DNA of 64,000 nucleotides from Mycobacterium lehmannii (GCF_002245535.1 NZ_NKCN01000001.1:186001-250000); one strand, 5' to 3'; counted from the first letter of the stretch, positions 27,081 through 35,900 are shown. Numbers and translations: made by a program. Notes: a model not told the origin generated them from the sequence alone.

Positions 27081-28894
27081 GCCGCGGGTCCGGTGATGCC
27101 GTGTCGCTGCAACCACAGCTCGAGCAGCGCCAGTTGCCACAGTTCGTTACCGCGCAGCGGCGTCAGGCGTCCGTTCGGGTCGGCGAGCAACCGGTCGATC
27201 GCAGCGGGCCGGAACAGGTCACGTTCCTTGGCCGCGGGCGCGTACAACGCATCGCGCACCATGTCCAGGTACGGACCCTCGAGATGGGTGAGCGCGGGCA
27301 CCGGGAAATAGCCCTTCGGCCGGTCGATGACGTCGGATGGAATCACCTGGCGCGCGGCCTGCTTCAGCACGCCCTTGCCTTCGTGGGCGATCTTCAGCCC
27401 GGGTGGGCAGGTGGCGGCGAGTTCGACGAGTTCATGGTCGAGGAACGGCACGCGACCCTCCAGGCCCCACGCCATCGTCATGTTGTCGACGCGCTTGACC
27501 GGGTCGTCGACGAGCATGACGGTGGTGTCCAATCGCAGACCGCGGTCGATGCCGGTCTCGGCGCCCGCCCGCGCGAAGTGCTCGGTGACGAAGTCCAGGC
27601 TCGGGTCGCCGTCGACGGCGAACGCCGGCGTCACCAGAGCGTCGTAGCCCGCGCGGTCGCGGTCGAAGAACGCCTTGCGGTAGCTGGCCACCGCCCCGTC
27701 GATCGACGCAGCGTCCGGTCCGCCCAGCGGGGGATACCAGTGGTATCCGGCGAACACCTCGTCGGCGCCCTGACCCGACTGCACCACCTTGACGTGCTTG
27801 GCCACCTCCTGGCTGAGCAGGTAGAAGGCGACGCAGTCGTGGCTGACCATCGGTTCACTCATGGCGCCGATCGCGCCGTCGAGCGCGGGCAGCATGCGGT
27901 CGGTGCCGATGCGGATCTGGTGATGGTCGGTGCCGAAGTGCTCGGCGATGATGTCGGAGTACTTGAATTCGTCGCCGGCCACACCGCCGACCGATTCGAA
28001 GCCGATCGAGAACGTCTTGAGTCCGTGCTGTCCCGCCTCGGCGAGAAGGCCGACGATCAGGCTGGAGTCGACGCCGCCCGAGAGCAGGCAGCCGACGGGC
28101 ACGTCCGCGACAAGGCGTCGCTCCACGGCCACGCGCAACGCGTCGAGAACGGCGTTCTCCCAATCCCGTTCGGACCAGTCGGCCCGGTCGGCCCTACGGG
28201 TGAAGTCGGGCTCCCAGTACGTCGTCGTCGTGCGCCGGCCGTCGGGCTCGATCGCCACCAGCGACGCCGGCGGCACCTTGGCCACCCCGCGCAGGATGGT
28301 GCGCGGCGCGGGCACCACCGAGTGGAACGTCATGTAGTGGTGCAGCGCGATCGGATCGATGCGGGTGTCCACCGATCCGTCCCTGGCGCCACCGGCCAGC
28401 AGTGCGGGCAGCGACGATGCGAACCGGACGCGGGCGGAATTCTCGCTGATATACAGCGGTTTGATGCCGAGTCGGTCGCGACCGAGCAGGACCCGGCCGC
28501 TGTCACGCTCGACGATCGCGAACGCGAACATGCCATGGAGGTGGTCGACGAACCGATCGCCCCAGTGGTGATACGCCTTGAGCAGCACCTCGGTGTCGCT
28601 GTGCGAGAAGAACCGATAGCCGTGGCCGCTGAGCTCGCGGCGCAGCTGCTTGTAGTTGTAGATGCAGCCGTTCCACGCGATCGCCAACCCCAGCTCGGGG
28701 TCGAGCATGGGCTGACCGCCCGCTTCGGAGAGATCGATGATTTTCAGGCGACGGTGACCCAGCGCGACCCTGCCCTGAGACCAGGCGCCCGCCGAGTCCG
28801 GGCCCCTCGGTGTCATCGCCTCGGCCATCGCCGAGACAGCTGCTACATCAGGTATCCGGCCGTCGAGACGCACCTCGCCGGTGGCTCCACACAC
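27077..28894 (-). CDS. asnO: N-acetylglutaminylglutamine amidotransferase (asparagine synthetase B-like)
   Basis: A 605-residue class II amidotransferase. The GTG at 28894 was chosen because the next codon gives Cys2 (CGATGEVRLDG), the N-terminal nucleophile of the glutaminase; a longer open frame upstream is not functional. The synthetase P-loop LLSGGVDSSLIVGLL is at about residues 270-284, with QGADEVFAGYHWY and EGRVPFLDHELVELA downstream. It would amidate the dipeptide made by Ngg, giving NAGGN under osmotic stress. The two form an operon. The 131-bp gap upstream separates it from the permease on the same strand and holds no clear hairpin. Confidence 0.87.
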   Translation of the reverse strand: MCGATGEVRLDGRIPDVAAVSAMAEAMTPRGPDSAGAWSQGRVALGHRRLKIIDLSEAGGQPMLDPELGLAIAWNGCIYNYKQLRRELSGHGYRFFSHSDTEVLLKAYHHWGDRFVDHLHGMFAFAIVERDSGRVLLGRDRLGIKPLYISENSARVRFASSLPALLAGGARDGSVDTRIDPIALHHYMTFHSVVPAPRTILRGVAKVPPASLVAIEPDGRRTTTTYWEPDFTRRADRADWSERDWENAVLDALRVAVERRLVADVPVGCLLSGGVDSSLIVGLLAEAGQHGLKTFSIGFESVGGVAGDEFKYSDIIAEHFGTDHHQIRIGTDRMLPALDGAIGAMSEPMVSHDCVAFYLLSQEVAKHVKVVQSGQGADEVFAGYHWYPPLGGPDAASIDGAVASYRKAFFDRDRAGYDALVTPAFAVDGDPSLDFVTEHFARAGAETGIDRGLRLDTTVMLVDDPVKRVDNMTMAWGLEGRVPFLDHELVELAATCPPGLKIAHEGKGVLKQAARQVIPSDVIDRPKGYFPVPALTHLEGPYLDMVRDALYAPAAKERDLFRPAAIDRLLADPNGRLTPLRGNELWQLALLELWLQRHGITGPAA

Positions 28895-29025
28895 GCCCTC
28901 GACAATACCCCTGTTGACGGCAGCGAAACCTGTTACGGGTGTGACGTGGGTTATGTTCGCGCTGGTGGTGGCGTAAAACTGGCGACGCGGGACTCCCCAC
29001 GGGCAACATGTGGCGCCACGGCGGC

Positions 29026-30570
29026 TCAGTCGGTGCGGCCCTTGAGGATCTCGTCCTCGATGGTGCCGCCGAGCCCCTCGGCGCTCGGGTCGTAGCCGTG
29101 CAGGCCGCCGGTGACGGCGTACTCCTCCTCGGGCGACAGCACCAGGCGGTGCCTGCCGTAGAGGCCGAACACCAGCAGGCCCAGGATGTAAAAGATGACG
29201 ATCGCGATGACCGCCGGCCGGTAGTCCGGGTTGACGAGGATGCCGACGAATGTCACCGCCGCGATGACCAGCGCGACGACCGCGCCCGAGTTGCCGGTCG
29301 GGCTCACCCACGGTCGTCGCGCGTTGGGGAACTTTCGCCGCAGCAGGATGAACGAGACCATCTGTAACCCGTAGGCCAGCACCGCACCCCACACCGCGAT
29401 GTTGAGGACCACCGCACCGGCGCCCTCGTTGTAGTTGACGATGAGCAGCGCCAGGAATCCGATGACCGCGCCCGCCAGCAGCGCGACGTACGGTGTCTGC
29501 CGAGAACCGGTCAGCGACAACGTCTTCGGGTAGTAGCCGGCGCGGCTCAGCGAGTACATATTGCGGCCGTAGGCGTACATGATGCCCTGCAGGCTGGCCA
29601 GCAGGCCGATCAGCGCGAACGCCGACAACACCGCGGCGAGGTTGGCGGGTAGGAAGGCGCGGAAGCCGTCGAGCAGCGGTTCGTCCGAACTGCCCAGGGC
29701 CTCGGACCCGGTCACCGCCGGGTTGAGGAAGAACACGATCGCGCCGCAGCCGATCAGCGAGAGCAATCCCCAGATGCCGGCGCGTGGAATGTCGCGGGCA
29801 GGGTCGTGCGCCTCCTCGGCCGCCAGCGGGAGTTCCTCGATGCCCAGGAAGAACCACATCGCGAACGGCATCGCGTACAGGATCGCCACCCAGCCGAACG
29901 GCAGGAACGTCGACGAACCGGCGGCGGCCGGATCGGACGCGATATCGAAGAGCTTGCTGAAGTCCACGGCGCCGTTGGCGATGGCCAGGATGCCGAACAA
30001 CACCAGGATGCCGATGGACAGGATCGCGACGACGAGGGCGAACTTGAACGAGATCTCCGCACCCCACGAGTTCAGCCCGACGAAGAGCGCATACAGGATG
30101 ACCCACCACACCCACATCGGCAGGGAGAGGTTGAACAGGTCGGTTGTGACGGCGTTGGCATAGGAGGCCGAGAAGTAGACGATCACCGCGGTGGTGAACA
30201 CGTACTCGATGGTCTCGGCGAACCCGGTGACAAAGCCGCCCCAGGGTCCCATCGCGGCGCGCGCGAATGAGTACGCGCCGCCGGTATGCGGCATGGCCGC
30301 CGACATCTCCCCGATCGAGAAGAGCATGCCGAAGTACATGATCACGATGACGACCGAAGCGATCGCCAAGCCGCCCCATCCGGCCGCGCCGATGCCGAAG
30401 TTCCAGCCGGAGAAGTCGCCGGAGATGACCGCGGCGACACCGATGCCCCACAGGCCCCAGAAGCCTGCGGTGCGTTTGAGTTGCCGCTTCTCGAAGTAGC
30501 CCTCGCCCGCTTGGCTGTACGTGACCCCGCCCGAGCGCTTCATCTTGTCCCCTGCCTGATCTTGGGCCAC
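29026..30570 (-). CDS. APC-family permease, ethanolamine-permease type
   Basis: A 514-residue transporter with about 12 hydrophobic segments. The N-terminal part reads RTAGFWGLWGIGVAAVISGD, then FSGWNFGIGAAGWGGL and MPHTGGAYSFARAAMGPWGG, wording I associate with the actinobacterial ethanolamine permease (Eat) branch of the amino acid-polyamine-organocation family. Ethanolamine as substrate is thus likely but not proven; a polyamine or amino acid remains possible. The GTG start has GGAG 7 bp upstream. It is divergent from the glnA4 operon across a 176-bp region containing a dyad at 30619-30642, so it probably supplies that pathway. Confidence 0.8.
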   Translation of the reverse strand: MAQDQAGDKMKRSGGVTYSQAGEGYFEKRQLKRTAGFWGLWGIGVAAVISGDFSGWNFGIGAAGWGGLAIASVVIVIMYFGMLFSIGEMSAAMPHTGGAYSFARAAMGPWGGFVTGFAETIEYVFTTAVIVYFSASYANAVTTDLFNLSLPMWVWWVILYALFVGLNSWGAEISFKFALVVAILSIGILVLFGILAIANGAVDFSKLFDIASDPAAAGSSTFLPFGWVAILYAMPFAMWFFLGIEELPLAAEEAHDPARDIPRAGIWGLLSLIGCGAIVFFLNPAVTGSEALGSSDEPLLDGFRAFLPANLAAVLSAFALIGLLASLQGIMYAYGRNMYSLSRAGYYPKTLSLTGSRQTPYVALLAGAVIGFLALLIVNYNEGAGAVVLNIAVWGAVLAYGLQMVSFILLRRKFPNARRPWVSPTGNSGAVVALVIAAVTFVGILVNPDYRPAVIAIVIFYILGLLVFGLYGRHRLVLSPEEEYAVTGGLHGYDPSAEGLGGTIEDEILKGRTD

Positions 30571-30618
30571 GTGGTCGCTCCGTTCTTGCGGTTATGGGGC
30601 ATTGGGAGAATAAACTTG

Positions 30619-30642
30619 CAAAGGTCTGGTGTCCTACCTTTG
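30619..30642. promoter_or_regulatory. Operator-like dyad between permease and glnA4 operon
   Basis: A perfect inverted repeat CAAAGGT (30619-30625), 10 bp, ACCTTTG (30636-30642). It lies in the divergent control region, 49 bp from the permease start and about 105 bp from the glnA4 start. The GntR gene at the end of the glnA4 operon is the obvious candidate to bind it. The dyad is seen; the binding is inference. Confidence 0.5.
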
Positions 30643-30746
30643 GAAGTGACTTCTCTGTAAAAGCCTTGGGCGAACGCCGGAGCGAGCCGCATCCAATGGT
30701 TGACCACCCGCAATCTCGCGCTGTCGAAGGAAAGGCCCCACCACGG

Positions 30747-32126
30747 ATGAGCGTCACATCGGGCATGTTGTCGCAGGCCGACCTCGAGCGCATGGTCGCC
30801 GACGGCGAGATCGACACGGTGATCGTCGGGTTCTGCGATATGCAGGGCAGGCTCACCGGGAAGCGGGTGTCGGCCCGGCTGTTCGTCGAGGAGGTCGCCG
30901 AACACGGCGCAGAGTGCTGCAACTATCTGCTGGCGGTCGACGTCGACATGAACACCGTTGACGGCTATGCGATGTCGAGTTGGGAGACCGGCTACGGGGA
31001 CATGGTGATGACGCCGGACTTCTCGACGCTGAGGCTGATCCCGTGGCTGCCCGGCACCGCGATGGTGATGGCCGACCTGGGTTGGCACGACGGCAGCCCG
31101 GTTGAGCAGGCCCCGAGGAGCATCCTCAACCGTCAGATCGACCGGCTCTCCGAACGCGGTCTGGTGCCCTACGTCGGGACCGAACTCGAGTTCATGGTGT
31201 TCGACGACGGCTTCCGCGAGGCGTGGGCCAAGGGTTATCGCGGATTGACGGCGGCCTCGGACTACAACGTCGACTACGCGATGCTCGGCTCGACGCGGAT
31301 GGAGCCGCTGCTGCGCGATATCCGGCTCGGCATGACCGGCGCGGGCATGTACTGCGAGGGCGTCAAGGGGGAGTGCAATCTCGGCCAGCAGGAGATCGCA
31401 TTCCGCTTCGACCATGCCCGGGTCACCTGTGACAACCACACGATCTACAAGAACGGCGCCAAGGAGATCGCCGACCAGCACGGCAAGAGCCTGACGTTCA
31501 TGGCGAAATTCGATGAACGCGAAGGCAACAGCTGCCATGTCCACATCTCGCTGCGAGGCGACGATGGCAGTCCAGATGGCACAGCGGTGTTCGCCGACGA
31601 CACCGACCCGCTCGGAATGTCGCCGATGTTCCGCAGCTTCGTGGCCGGACAGCTGGCCACCTTGCGGGAGCTGACGCTGTTCTACGCGCCGAACATCAAC
31701 TCCTACAAGCGTTTCGTCGACGCGAGTTTCGCCCCGACCGCGATCGCGTGGGGTCTGGACAACCGGACCTGCGCGCTGCGCGTCGTCGGCCACGGCCACG
31801 GCATGCGGATGGAGAACCGGGCCCCCGGCGGTGACGTCAACCAGTACCTCGCGGTCTCGGCGTTGATCGCCGGCGGCCTGTATGGCATCGAACGCGAACT
31901 CGAGTTGCCCGAGCCGATGGAGGGTAACGCCTACACCAGTGGCGTCGAACGGCTTCCGACCACCCTCACCGAGGCCGCGGCGCTGTTCGAGAAGTCCGAG
32001 GTGGCCCGTGAGGCGTTCGGTGACGAGGTGGTCGAGCACTACCTCAACAACGCCCGCGTCGAATTGGACGCGTTCAACGCCGCCGTCACGGACTGGGAAA
32101 GGATCCGCGGTTTTGAGCGGCTCTAG
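30747..32126 (+). CDS. glnA4: Glutamine synthetase-like gamma-glutamyl-amine ligase
   Basis: A 459-residue protein of the glutamine synthetase superfamily, GlnA4 type (Rv2860c by gene order). Family motifs: GTELEFMVFDD (metal Glu), GECNLGQQEIAFRF, NSCHVHISLRGDDGS, INSYKRFVDASFAPT and the late MRMENRAPGGDVNQYLA. Such proteins usually ligate glutamate to an amine rather than to ammonia; Streptomyces GlnA4 is reported to make gamma-glutamylethanolamide. The ATG MSVTSGML was chosen from several in-frame starts. The next gene overlaps its end by 14 bp. The cluster with permease, SDR, aldehyde dehydrogenase and PuuD-like hydrolase supports an amine-catabolic role. Confidence 0.88.
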   Translation: MSVTSGMLSQADLERMVADGEIDTVIVGFCDMQGRLTGKRVSARLFVEEVAEHGAECCNYLLAVDVDMNTVDGYAMSSWETGYGDMVMTPDFSTLRLIPWLPGTAMVMADLGWHDGSPVEQAPRSILNRQIDRLSERGLVPYVGTELEFMVFDDGFREAWAKGYRGLTAASDYNVDYAMLGSTRMEPLLRDIRLGMTGAGMYCEGVKGECNLGQQEIAFRFDHARVTCDNHTIYKNGAKEIADQHGKSLTFMAKFDEREGNSCHVHISLRGDDGSPDGTAVFADDTDPLGMSPMFRSFVAGQLATLRELTLFYAPNINSYKRFVDASFAPTAIAWGLDNRTCALRVVGHGHGMRMENRAPGGDVNQYLAVSALIAGGLYGIERELELPEPMEGNAYTSGVERLPTTLTEAAALFEKSEVAREAFGDEVVEHYLNNARVELDAFNAAVTDWERIRGFERL

Positions 32127-32886
32127 TGTTTCGGCAGGCGGGCAGAAGCGCAGACCCGTGCTCGGGCTGACCACCTACCTGCAGCAGGCACAGACCGGGG
32201 TGTGGGATGTGCGGGCGAGCTTTCTGCCCGCGATCTACTTCGAGGGTGTCGAACTGGCCGGCGGAATCTCCGTTCTGCTTCCGCCGCAACCTGTCGACGA
32301 CCACATCGCCGACCGGGTGCTCGACGGGCTCGACGGCGTGATCATCACCGGTGGACGCGACGTCGTGCCCGCGCACTACGGCCAGCAACCGCACCCGGCT
32401 ACCGACGCCGACGTCGAAGACAACCGGCGCCGTGACCAGTTCGAGTTTGCGCTGGTGCGCGGCGCGCTGCGGCGCGGCATGCCGGTGCTGGGCATCTGCC
32501 GCGGCGCCCAAGTGCTCAACGTCGCGATGGGCGGCACACTGCACCAGCACCTGCCCGACGTCATCGGGCACAACCGCCATCAGCAGGGCAACGCCGTGTT
32601 CACCACGTCGACCATCCGCACCGTTGCGGGCACCCGGTTGGCCGAGCTCATCGGCGGGTCGTCGGACGCGCAGTGCTACCACCACCAGGCCATCGACCGA
32701 CTCGGCGACGGTCTGGTGATCAGCGCGCAGGACGACGATGGGGTCATCGAGGCGGTCGAACTATCAGGTGAGCATTTCGTGCTGGCGGTGCAGTGGCATC
32801 CCGAAGAGCGCCTCGACGACCTGCGGCTGTTCGCCGCCGTCGTCGAAGCGGCGGACGCATACGCAACAGAAAGGGCGAGCGCTTGA
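32113..32886 (+). CDS. Gamma-glutamyl hydrolase, PuuD-like class I glutamine amidotransferase fold
   Basis: A 257-residue hydrolase of the PuuD/peptidase C26 group (Rv2859c by position). The nucleophile elbow is PVLGICRGAQVLNVAMGG, and the catalytic His/Glu are in AVQWHPEE; GVIITGGRDVVPAHYG is also typical. It should release glutamate from a gamma-glutamyl product. The TTG at 32113 is the only sensible start and has AAGGA 9 bp upstream inside the end of glnA4, so translation is coupled. No ATP or synthase domain is attached, so it acts as a free hydrolase. Confidence 0.86.
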   Translation: MSGSSVSAGGQKRRPVLGLTTYLQQAQTGVWDVRASFLPAIYFEGVELAGGISVLLPPQPVDDHIADRVLDGLDGVIITGGRDVVPAHYGQQPHPATDADVEDNRRRDQFEFALVRGALRRGMPVLGICRGAQVLNVAMGGTLHQHLPDVIGHNRHQQGNAVFTTSTIRTVAGTRLAELIGGSSDAQCYHHQAIDRLGDGLVISAQDDDGVIEAVELSGEHFVLAVQWHPEERLDDLRLFAAVVEAADAYATERASA

Positions 32887-34250
32887 GCACATCCGACGTG
32901 ATCAACCCGGCGACCGAGGAGCTGCTGCGTACCGTCGAGCAGACCGACGAGGCCGCGGTCGACGATGCGGTGGCCCGGGCGAAAGCGGCACAACGGGATT
33001 GGGCGCGGCAGGGGCCCGCCGAACGGGCGGCGGCGTTGCGCGCATTCGCGGCGACCGTCGACGCGCACGTCGACGAGCTGGCGGCGCTGGAAGTCGCCAA
33101 CTCCGGGCACCCCATCGGTAACGCCGAGTGGGAGGCCGGCCACGTCCGCGACGTGCTGCAGTTCTACGCCGCCACACCGGAACGCTTGTCCGGCAAGCAG
33201 ATTCCGGTCGCGGGCGGTATCGACGTGACGTTCAACGAGCCGCTCGGTGTGGTCGGTGTCATCACGCCGTGGAACTTCCCGATGACGATCGCCTCGTGGG
33301 GTTTCGCGCCTGCGCTCGCCGCGGGCAACGCGGTGCTCATCAAACCCGCTGAGTGGACGCCGCTCACCACGATCCGCCTGGGGGAGTTGGCCGTCGAGGC
33401 GGGAATCCCCGCCGACCTGTTCCGTGTGCTGCCCGGTAAGGGGTCGGTGGTGGGGGAGCGTTTCGTCTCGCACCCCGATGTGCGCAAGGTGGTGTTCACC
33501 GGTTCCACCGAGGTCGGCACTCGCGTCATGGCGGGCGCGGCCAAACAGGTCAAACGCGTGACCCTCGAACTGGGCGGCAAGAGCGCCAACATCGTCTTCG
33601 ACGACTGTGATCTGGAGCAGGCGGCGGCCACCGCGCCGTACGGGGTATTCGACAACGCGGGCCAGGACTGCTGTGCGCGTAGTCGAATATTGGTGCAGCG
33701 CAACGTCTACGACCGCTTCATGGAACTGTTCGAGCCCGCGGTCAAGGGTGTGGTGGTCGGCGACCCGCGCGCCAAGGACACCGAGATGGGCCCGCTGGTG
33801 TCGAAGGGGCACTGGACCACCGTCGCCTCGTTCGTGCCCGACGACGCGCCCGTTGCGTTCCGCGGCTCGGCTCCCTCAGGCCTGGGGTACTGGTTCCCGC
33901 CGACGGTGTTGACGCCGCAGCGCACCGACCGCACGGTGCGCGAGGAGATCTTCGGCCCGGTGGTCACCGTGCTGCCGTTCGACGACGAGGCCGACGCGAT
34001 CGCACTGGCCAACGACACCCCTTACGGGTTGTCCGGGTCGATCTGGACGGAGAACCTGTCGCGGGCGGTGCGGGTGTCGCGGGCGGTGGAGGCGGGCAAC
34101 CTGTCGGTCAACTCACATTCGTCGGTGCGGTACAACACGCCGTTCGGTGGCTTCAAACAGTCCGGCCTCGGACGCGAACTCGGCCCTGACGCGCCGCTGT
34201 CGTTCACCGAAACCAAGAACGTGTTCATCGCCGTGCAGGAGGCACCCTAG
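32883..34250 (+). CDS. aldC: Aldehyde dehydrogenase, NAD(P)-dependent
   Basis: A 455-residue aldehyde dehydrogenase (AldC, Rv2858c by position). The fold is marked by GVVGVITPWNFPMTIASWG, the catalytic Glu in LELGGKSANIVFDD and the nucleophile Cys in DNAGQDCCARSRILV, followed by EEIFGPVVTVLPF and NLSVNSHSSVRYNTPFGGFK. Two adjacent Cys occur at the nucleophile. The TTG start overlaps the hydrolase stop (TTGA) and has AAAGGG upstream. In this operon it would oxidise the gamma-glutamyl aldehyde intermediate to the acid; that is inferred from the Puu/GlnA4 pathway logic. Confidence 0.9.
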   Translation: MSTSDVINPATEELLRTVEQTDEAAVDDAVARAKAAQRDWARQGPAERAAALRAFAATVDAHVDELAALEVANSGHPIGNAEWEAGHVRDVLQFYAATPERLSGKQIPVAGGIDVTFNEPLGVVGVITPWNFPMTIASWGFAPALAAGNAVLIKPAEWTPLTTIRLGELAVEAGIPADLFRVLPGKGSVVGERFVSHPDVRKVVFTGSTEVGTRVMAGAAKQVKRVTLELGGKSANIVFDDCDLEQAAATAPYGVFDNAGQDCCARSRILVQRNVYDRFMELFEPAVKGVVVGDPRAKDTEMGPLVSKGHWTTVASFVPDDAPVAFRGSAPSGLGYWFPPTVLTPQRTDRTVREEIFGPVVTVLPFDDEADAIALANDTPYGLSGSIWTENLSRAVRVSRAVEAGNLSVNSHSSVRYNTPFGGFKQSGLGRELGPDAPLSFTETKNVFIAVQEAP

Positions 34251-35024
34251 ATGGATCTGACGCAACGACTGGCGGGCAAGGTCGCCGTCATCACCGGTGG
34301 CGCCAGCGGCATCGGCCTGGCAAGCGCCAAGCGGATGCAGGCCGAGGGCGCGACCGTCGTCATCGGCGACATCGACCCGGCGGCCGGAAAGACCGCCGCC
34401 GACGATCTGAACGGCACCTTCATCCAGGTGGACGTCTCCGACCAGGTCGCGGTGGACAAGTTGTTCGACACCGCCGCCGAGACACACGGATCGGTCGACA
34501 TCGCGTTCAACAACGCGGGCATCAGCCCACCTGAGGACGGTCTCATCGAGGACACCGGCGTCGACGCCTGGCAGCGGGTTCAGGACGTCAACCTCAAGTC
34601 GGTGTTCTTCTGCTGTAAGGCGGCGCTGCGGCACATGGTTCCGCAGCAGAAGGGGTCGATCATCAACACCGCGTCGTTCGTCGCGGTGGTCGGCTCGGCG
34701 ACGTCGCAGATTTCTTACACCGCATCGAAGGGCGGGGTGCTGACCATGTCGCGTGAACTCGGTGTGCAGTACGCGCGGCAGGGGATTCGCGTCAACGCGC
34801 TGTGTCCCGGGCCGGTCAACACGCCGCTGCTGCGGGAGTTGTTCGCCAAGGATCCGGAGCGCGCGGCACGGCGGTTGGTGCATGTGCCGGTGGGCCGCTT
34901 CGCCGAACCGGAGGAACTCGCCGCCGCGGTCGCGTTTTTGGCCAGCGACGACGCGTCGTTCATCACCGCGTCGAGCTTCCTGGTCGACGGCGGTATCGGC
35001 GGCCACTACGTCACCCCGCTGTAG
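34251..35024 (+). CDS. Short-chain dehydrogenase/reductase
   Basis: A 257-residue SDR (Rv2857c by position). Cofactor motif ITGGASGIGLASAKR, NNAG at about residue 90, catalytic Ser in NTASFVAVVGS, YTASK (Tyr/Lys) and the terminal LVDGGIGGHYV. The Asp after the second strand (VIGDIDPAAG) indicates NAD preference. It starts immediately after aldC, so it is in the operon. If the substrate is gamma-glutamylethanolamide, this enzyme would oxidise its terminal alcohol to the aldehyde used by AldC, replacing the PuuB oxidase that is missing here. That role is inference. Confidence 0.88.
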   Translation: MDLTQRLAGKVAVITGGASGIGLASAKRMQAEGATVVIGDIDPAAGKTAADDLNGTFIQVDVSDQVAVDKLFDTAAETHGSVDIAFNNAGISPPEDGLIEDTGVDAWQRVQDVNLKSVFFCCKAALRHMVPQQKGSIINTASFVAVVGSATSQISYTASKGGVLTMSRELGVQYARQGIRVNALCPGPVNTPLLRELFAKDPERAARRLVHVPVGRFAEPEELAAAVAFLASDDASFITASSFLVDGGIGGHYVTPL

Positions 35025-35026
35025 CC

Positions 35027-35776
35027 ATGTCGGCCGACTCGGACGTACCAATGGCGCACGCGGGGTTCACCGCGTTGGCGGCCGCCGAGGCGCTGCTGCG
35101 TCCGGTGCGTGGGGGTAACGCCTTCGAGGACACCGTCGCCCGGCTCCTGCAGACCATCCGGCTCGGTGTGCTGGCACCCGGCGAATGCCTGCCGCCCGAA
35201 CGGGAACTCGCCTCGCGTCTCGGCGTCAGCCGCGACACCGTGCGCGAGGCGATCAAGTCGCTGTCCGATGCGGGTTATCTGGTATCTCGGCGCGGACGGT
35301 ACGGAGGGACGTTTCTCGCCGACGAACTGCCGCGACCGATTACCCGAACCGACGCCGTGACGCGCGCGGAGATCGACGACACACTGCGCCTGCGGGAGAT
35401 CCTCGAAGTCGGCGCCGCGCGCATGGCGGCCAGCCGCACGTTGAGCGAATCGGAGCGCGAACAACTGTGGGCCCGGATGACCGACGTCCGCACCGCCGCC
35501 CCCGACGACTACCGCCGGCTCGACTCGCGCCTGCACCTGGCGATCGCCGAGGCCGCCGGATCGCCGTCGCTGGTCCCGCTGCTGGCCGAGAACAGGATGC
35601 GGCTCAACGCCCTGCTCGACCAGATCCCGCTGCTGCCACGCAACATCGCCCACTCCGACGAGCAGCACGAGGCGATCGTGCTCGCGATCGTCGCAGGCGA
35701 CGGCGACCGAGCGGGCTCAGCGATGCGGGCCCACGTCGAGGGGTCGGCCGCGCTGCTGCACGGCTTCCTCGACTGA
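35027..35776 (+). CDS. GntR/FadR-family transcriptional regulator
   Basis: A 249-residue regulator. The N-terminal winged helix (LLQTIRLGVLAPGECLPPER, then RLGVSRDTVREAIKSLSDAGYL) is followed by an FCD effector domain of FadR type (LRLREILEVGAARMAA; RLHLAIAEAAGSPSL; SDEQHEAIVLAIVAGD with the conserved His). FCD domains bind carboxylates, often through a metal. It is the last gene of the glnA4 operon, 2 bp after the SDR stop, and probably controls both that operon and the divergent permease through the dyad at 30619-30642. Confidence 0.88.
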   Translation: MSADSDVPMAHAGFTALAAAEALLRPVRGGNAFEDTVARLLQTIRLGVLAPGECLPPERELASRLGVSRDTVREAIKSLSDAGYLVSRRGRYGGTFLADELPRPITRTDAVTRAEIDDTLRLREILEVGAARMAASRTLSESEREQLWARMTDVRTAAPDDYRRLDSRLHLAIAEAAGSPSLVPLLAENRMRLNALLDQIPLLPRNIAHSDEQHEAIVLAIVAGDGDRAGSAMRAHVEGSAALLHGFLD

Positions 35777-35801
35777 CGCCACGCACCGTACCCCCAGCAC
35801 C

Positions 35802-35861
35802 GCGAGTGTGCGTGTCGGCACACGACACGCCGCCGATTTCTCGACATCCGCGCACGCTCAT
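35802..35861. repeat. 60-bp intergenic palindromic element, copy B
   Basis: It begins GCGAGTGTGCGTGTCGGCAC on the plus strand, shares the ACACGACAC[A/G]CCGCC core with copy A (minus strand of 1617-1676) and has the same overall length, with GTGTC/GACAC as an internal stem. A further partial unit beginning GCGAGCGTGCACATC lies at 35868-35886. It occupies most of the 124-bp gap between the GntR gene and the ArsR gene, so here it is not between convergent genes. Confidence 0.6.
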
Positions 35862-35900
35862 GCGCCCGCGAGCGTGCACATCGGCGCTACATTGAGTCCC

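Noticed and set aside
27077..30922. A 1281-codon open frame on the minus strand
   Set aside because: Only its downstream part (27077-28894) is asnO. The rest runs through the permease region in the wrong frame and gives low-complexity Arg/Gly/His-rich sequence, an effect of high GC.
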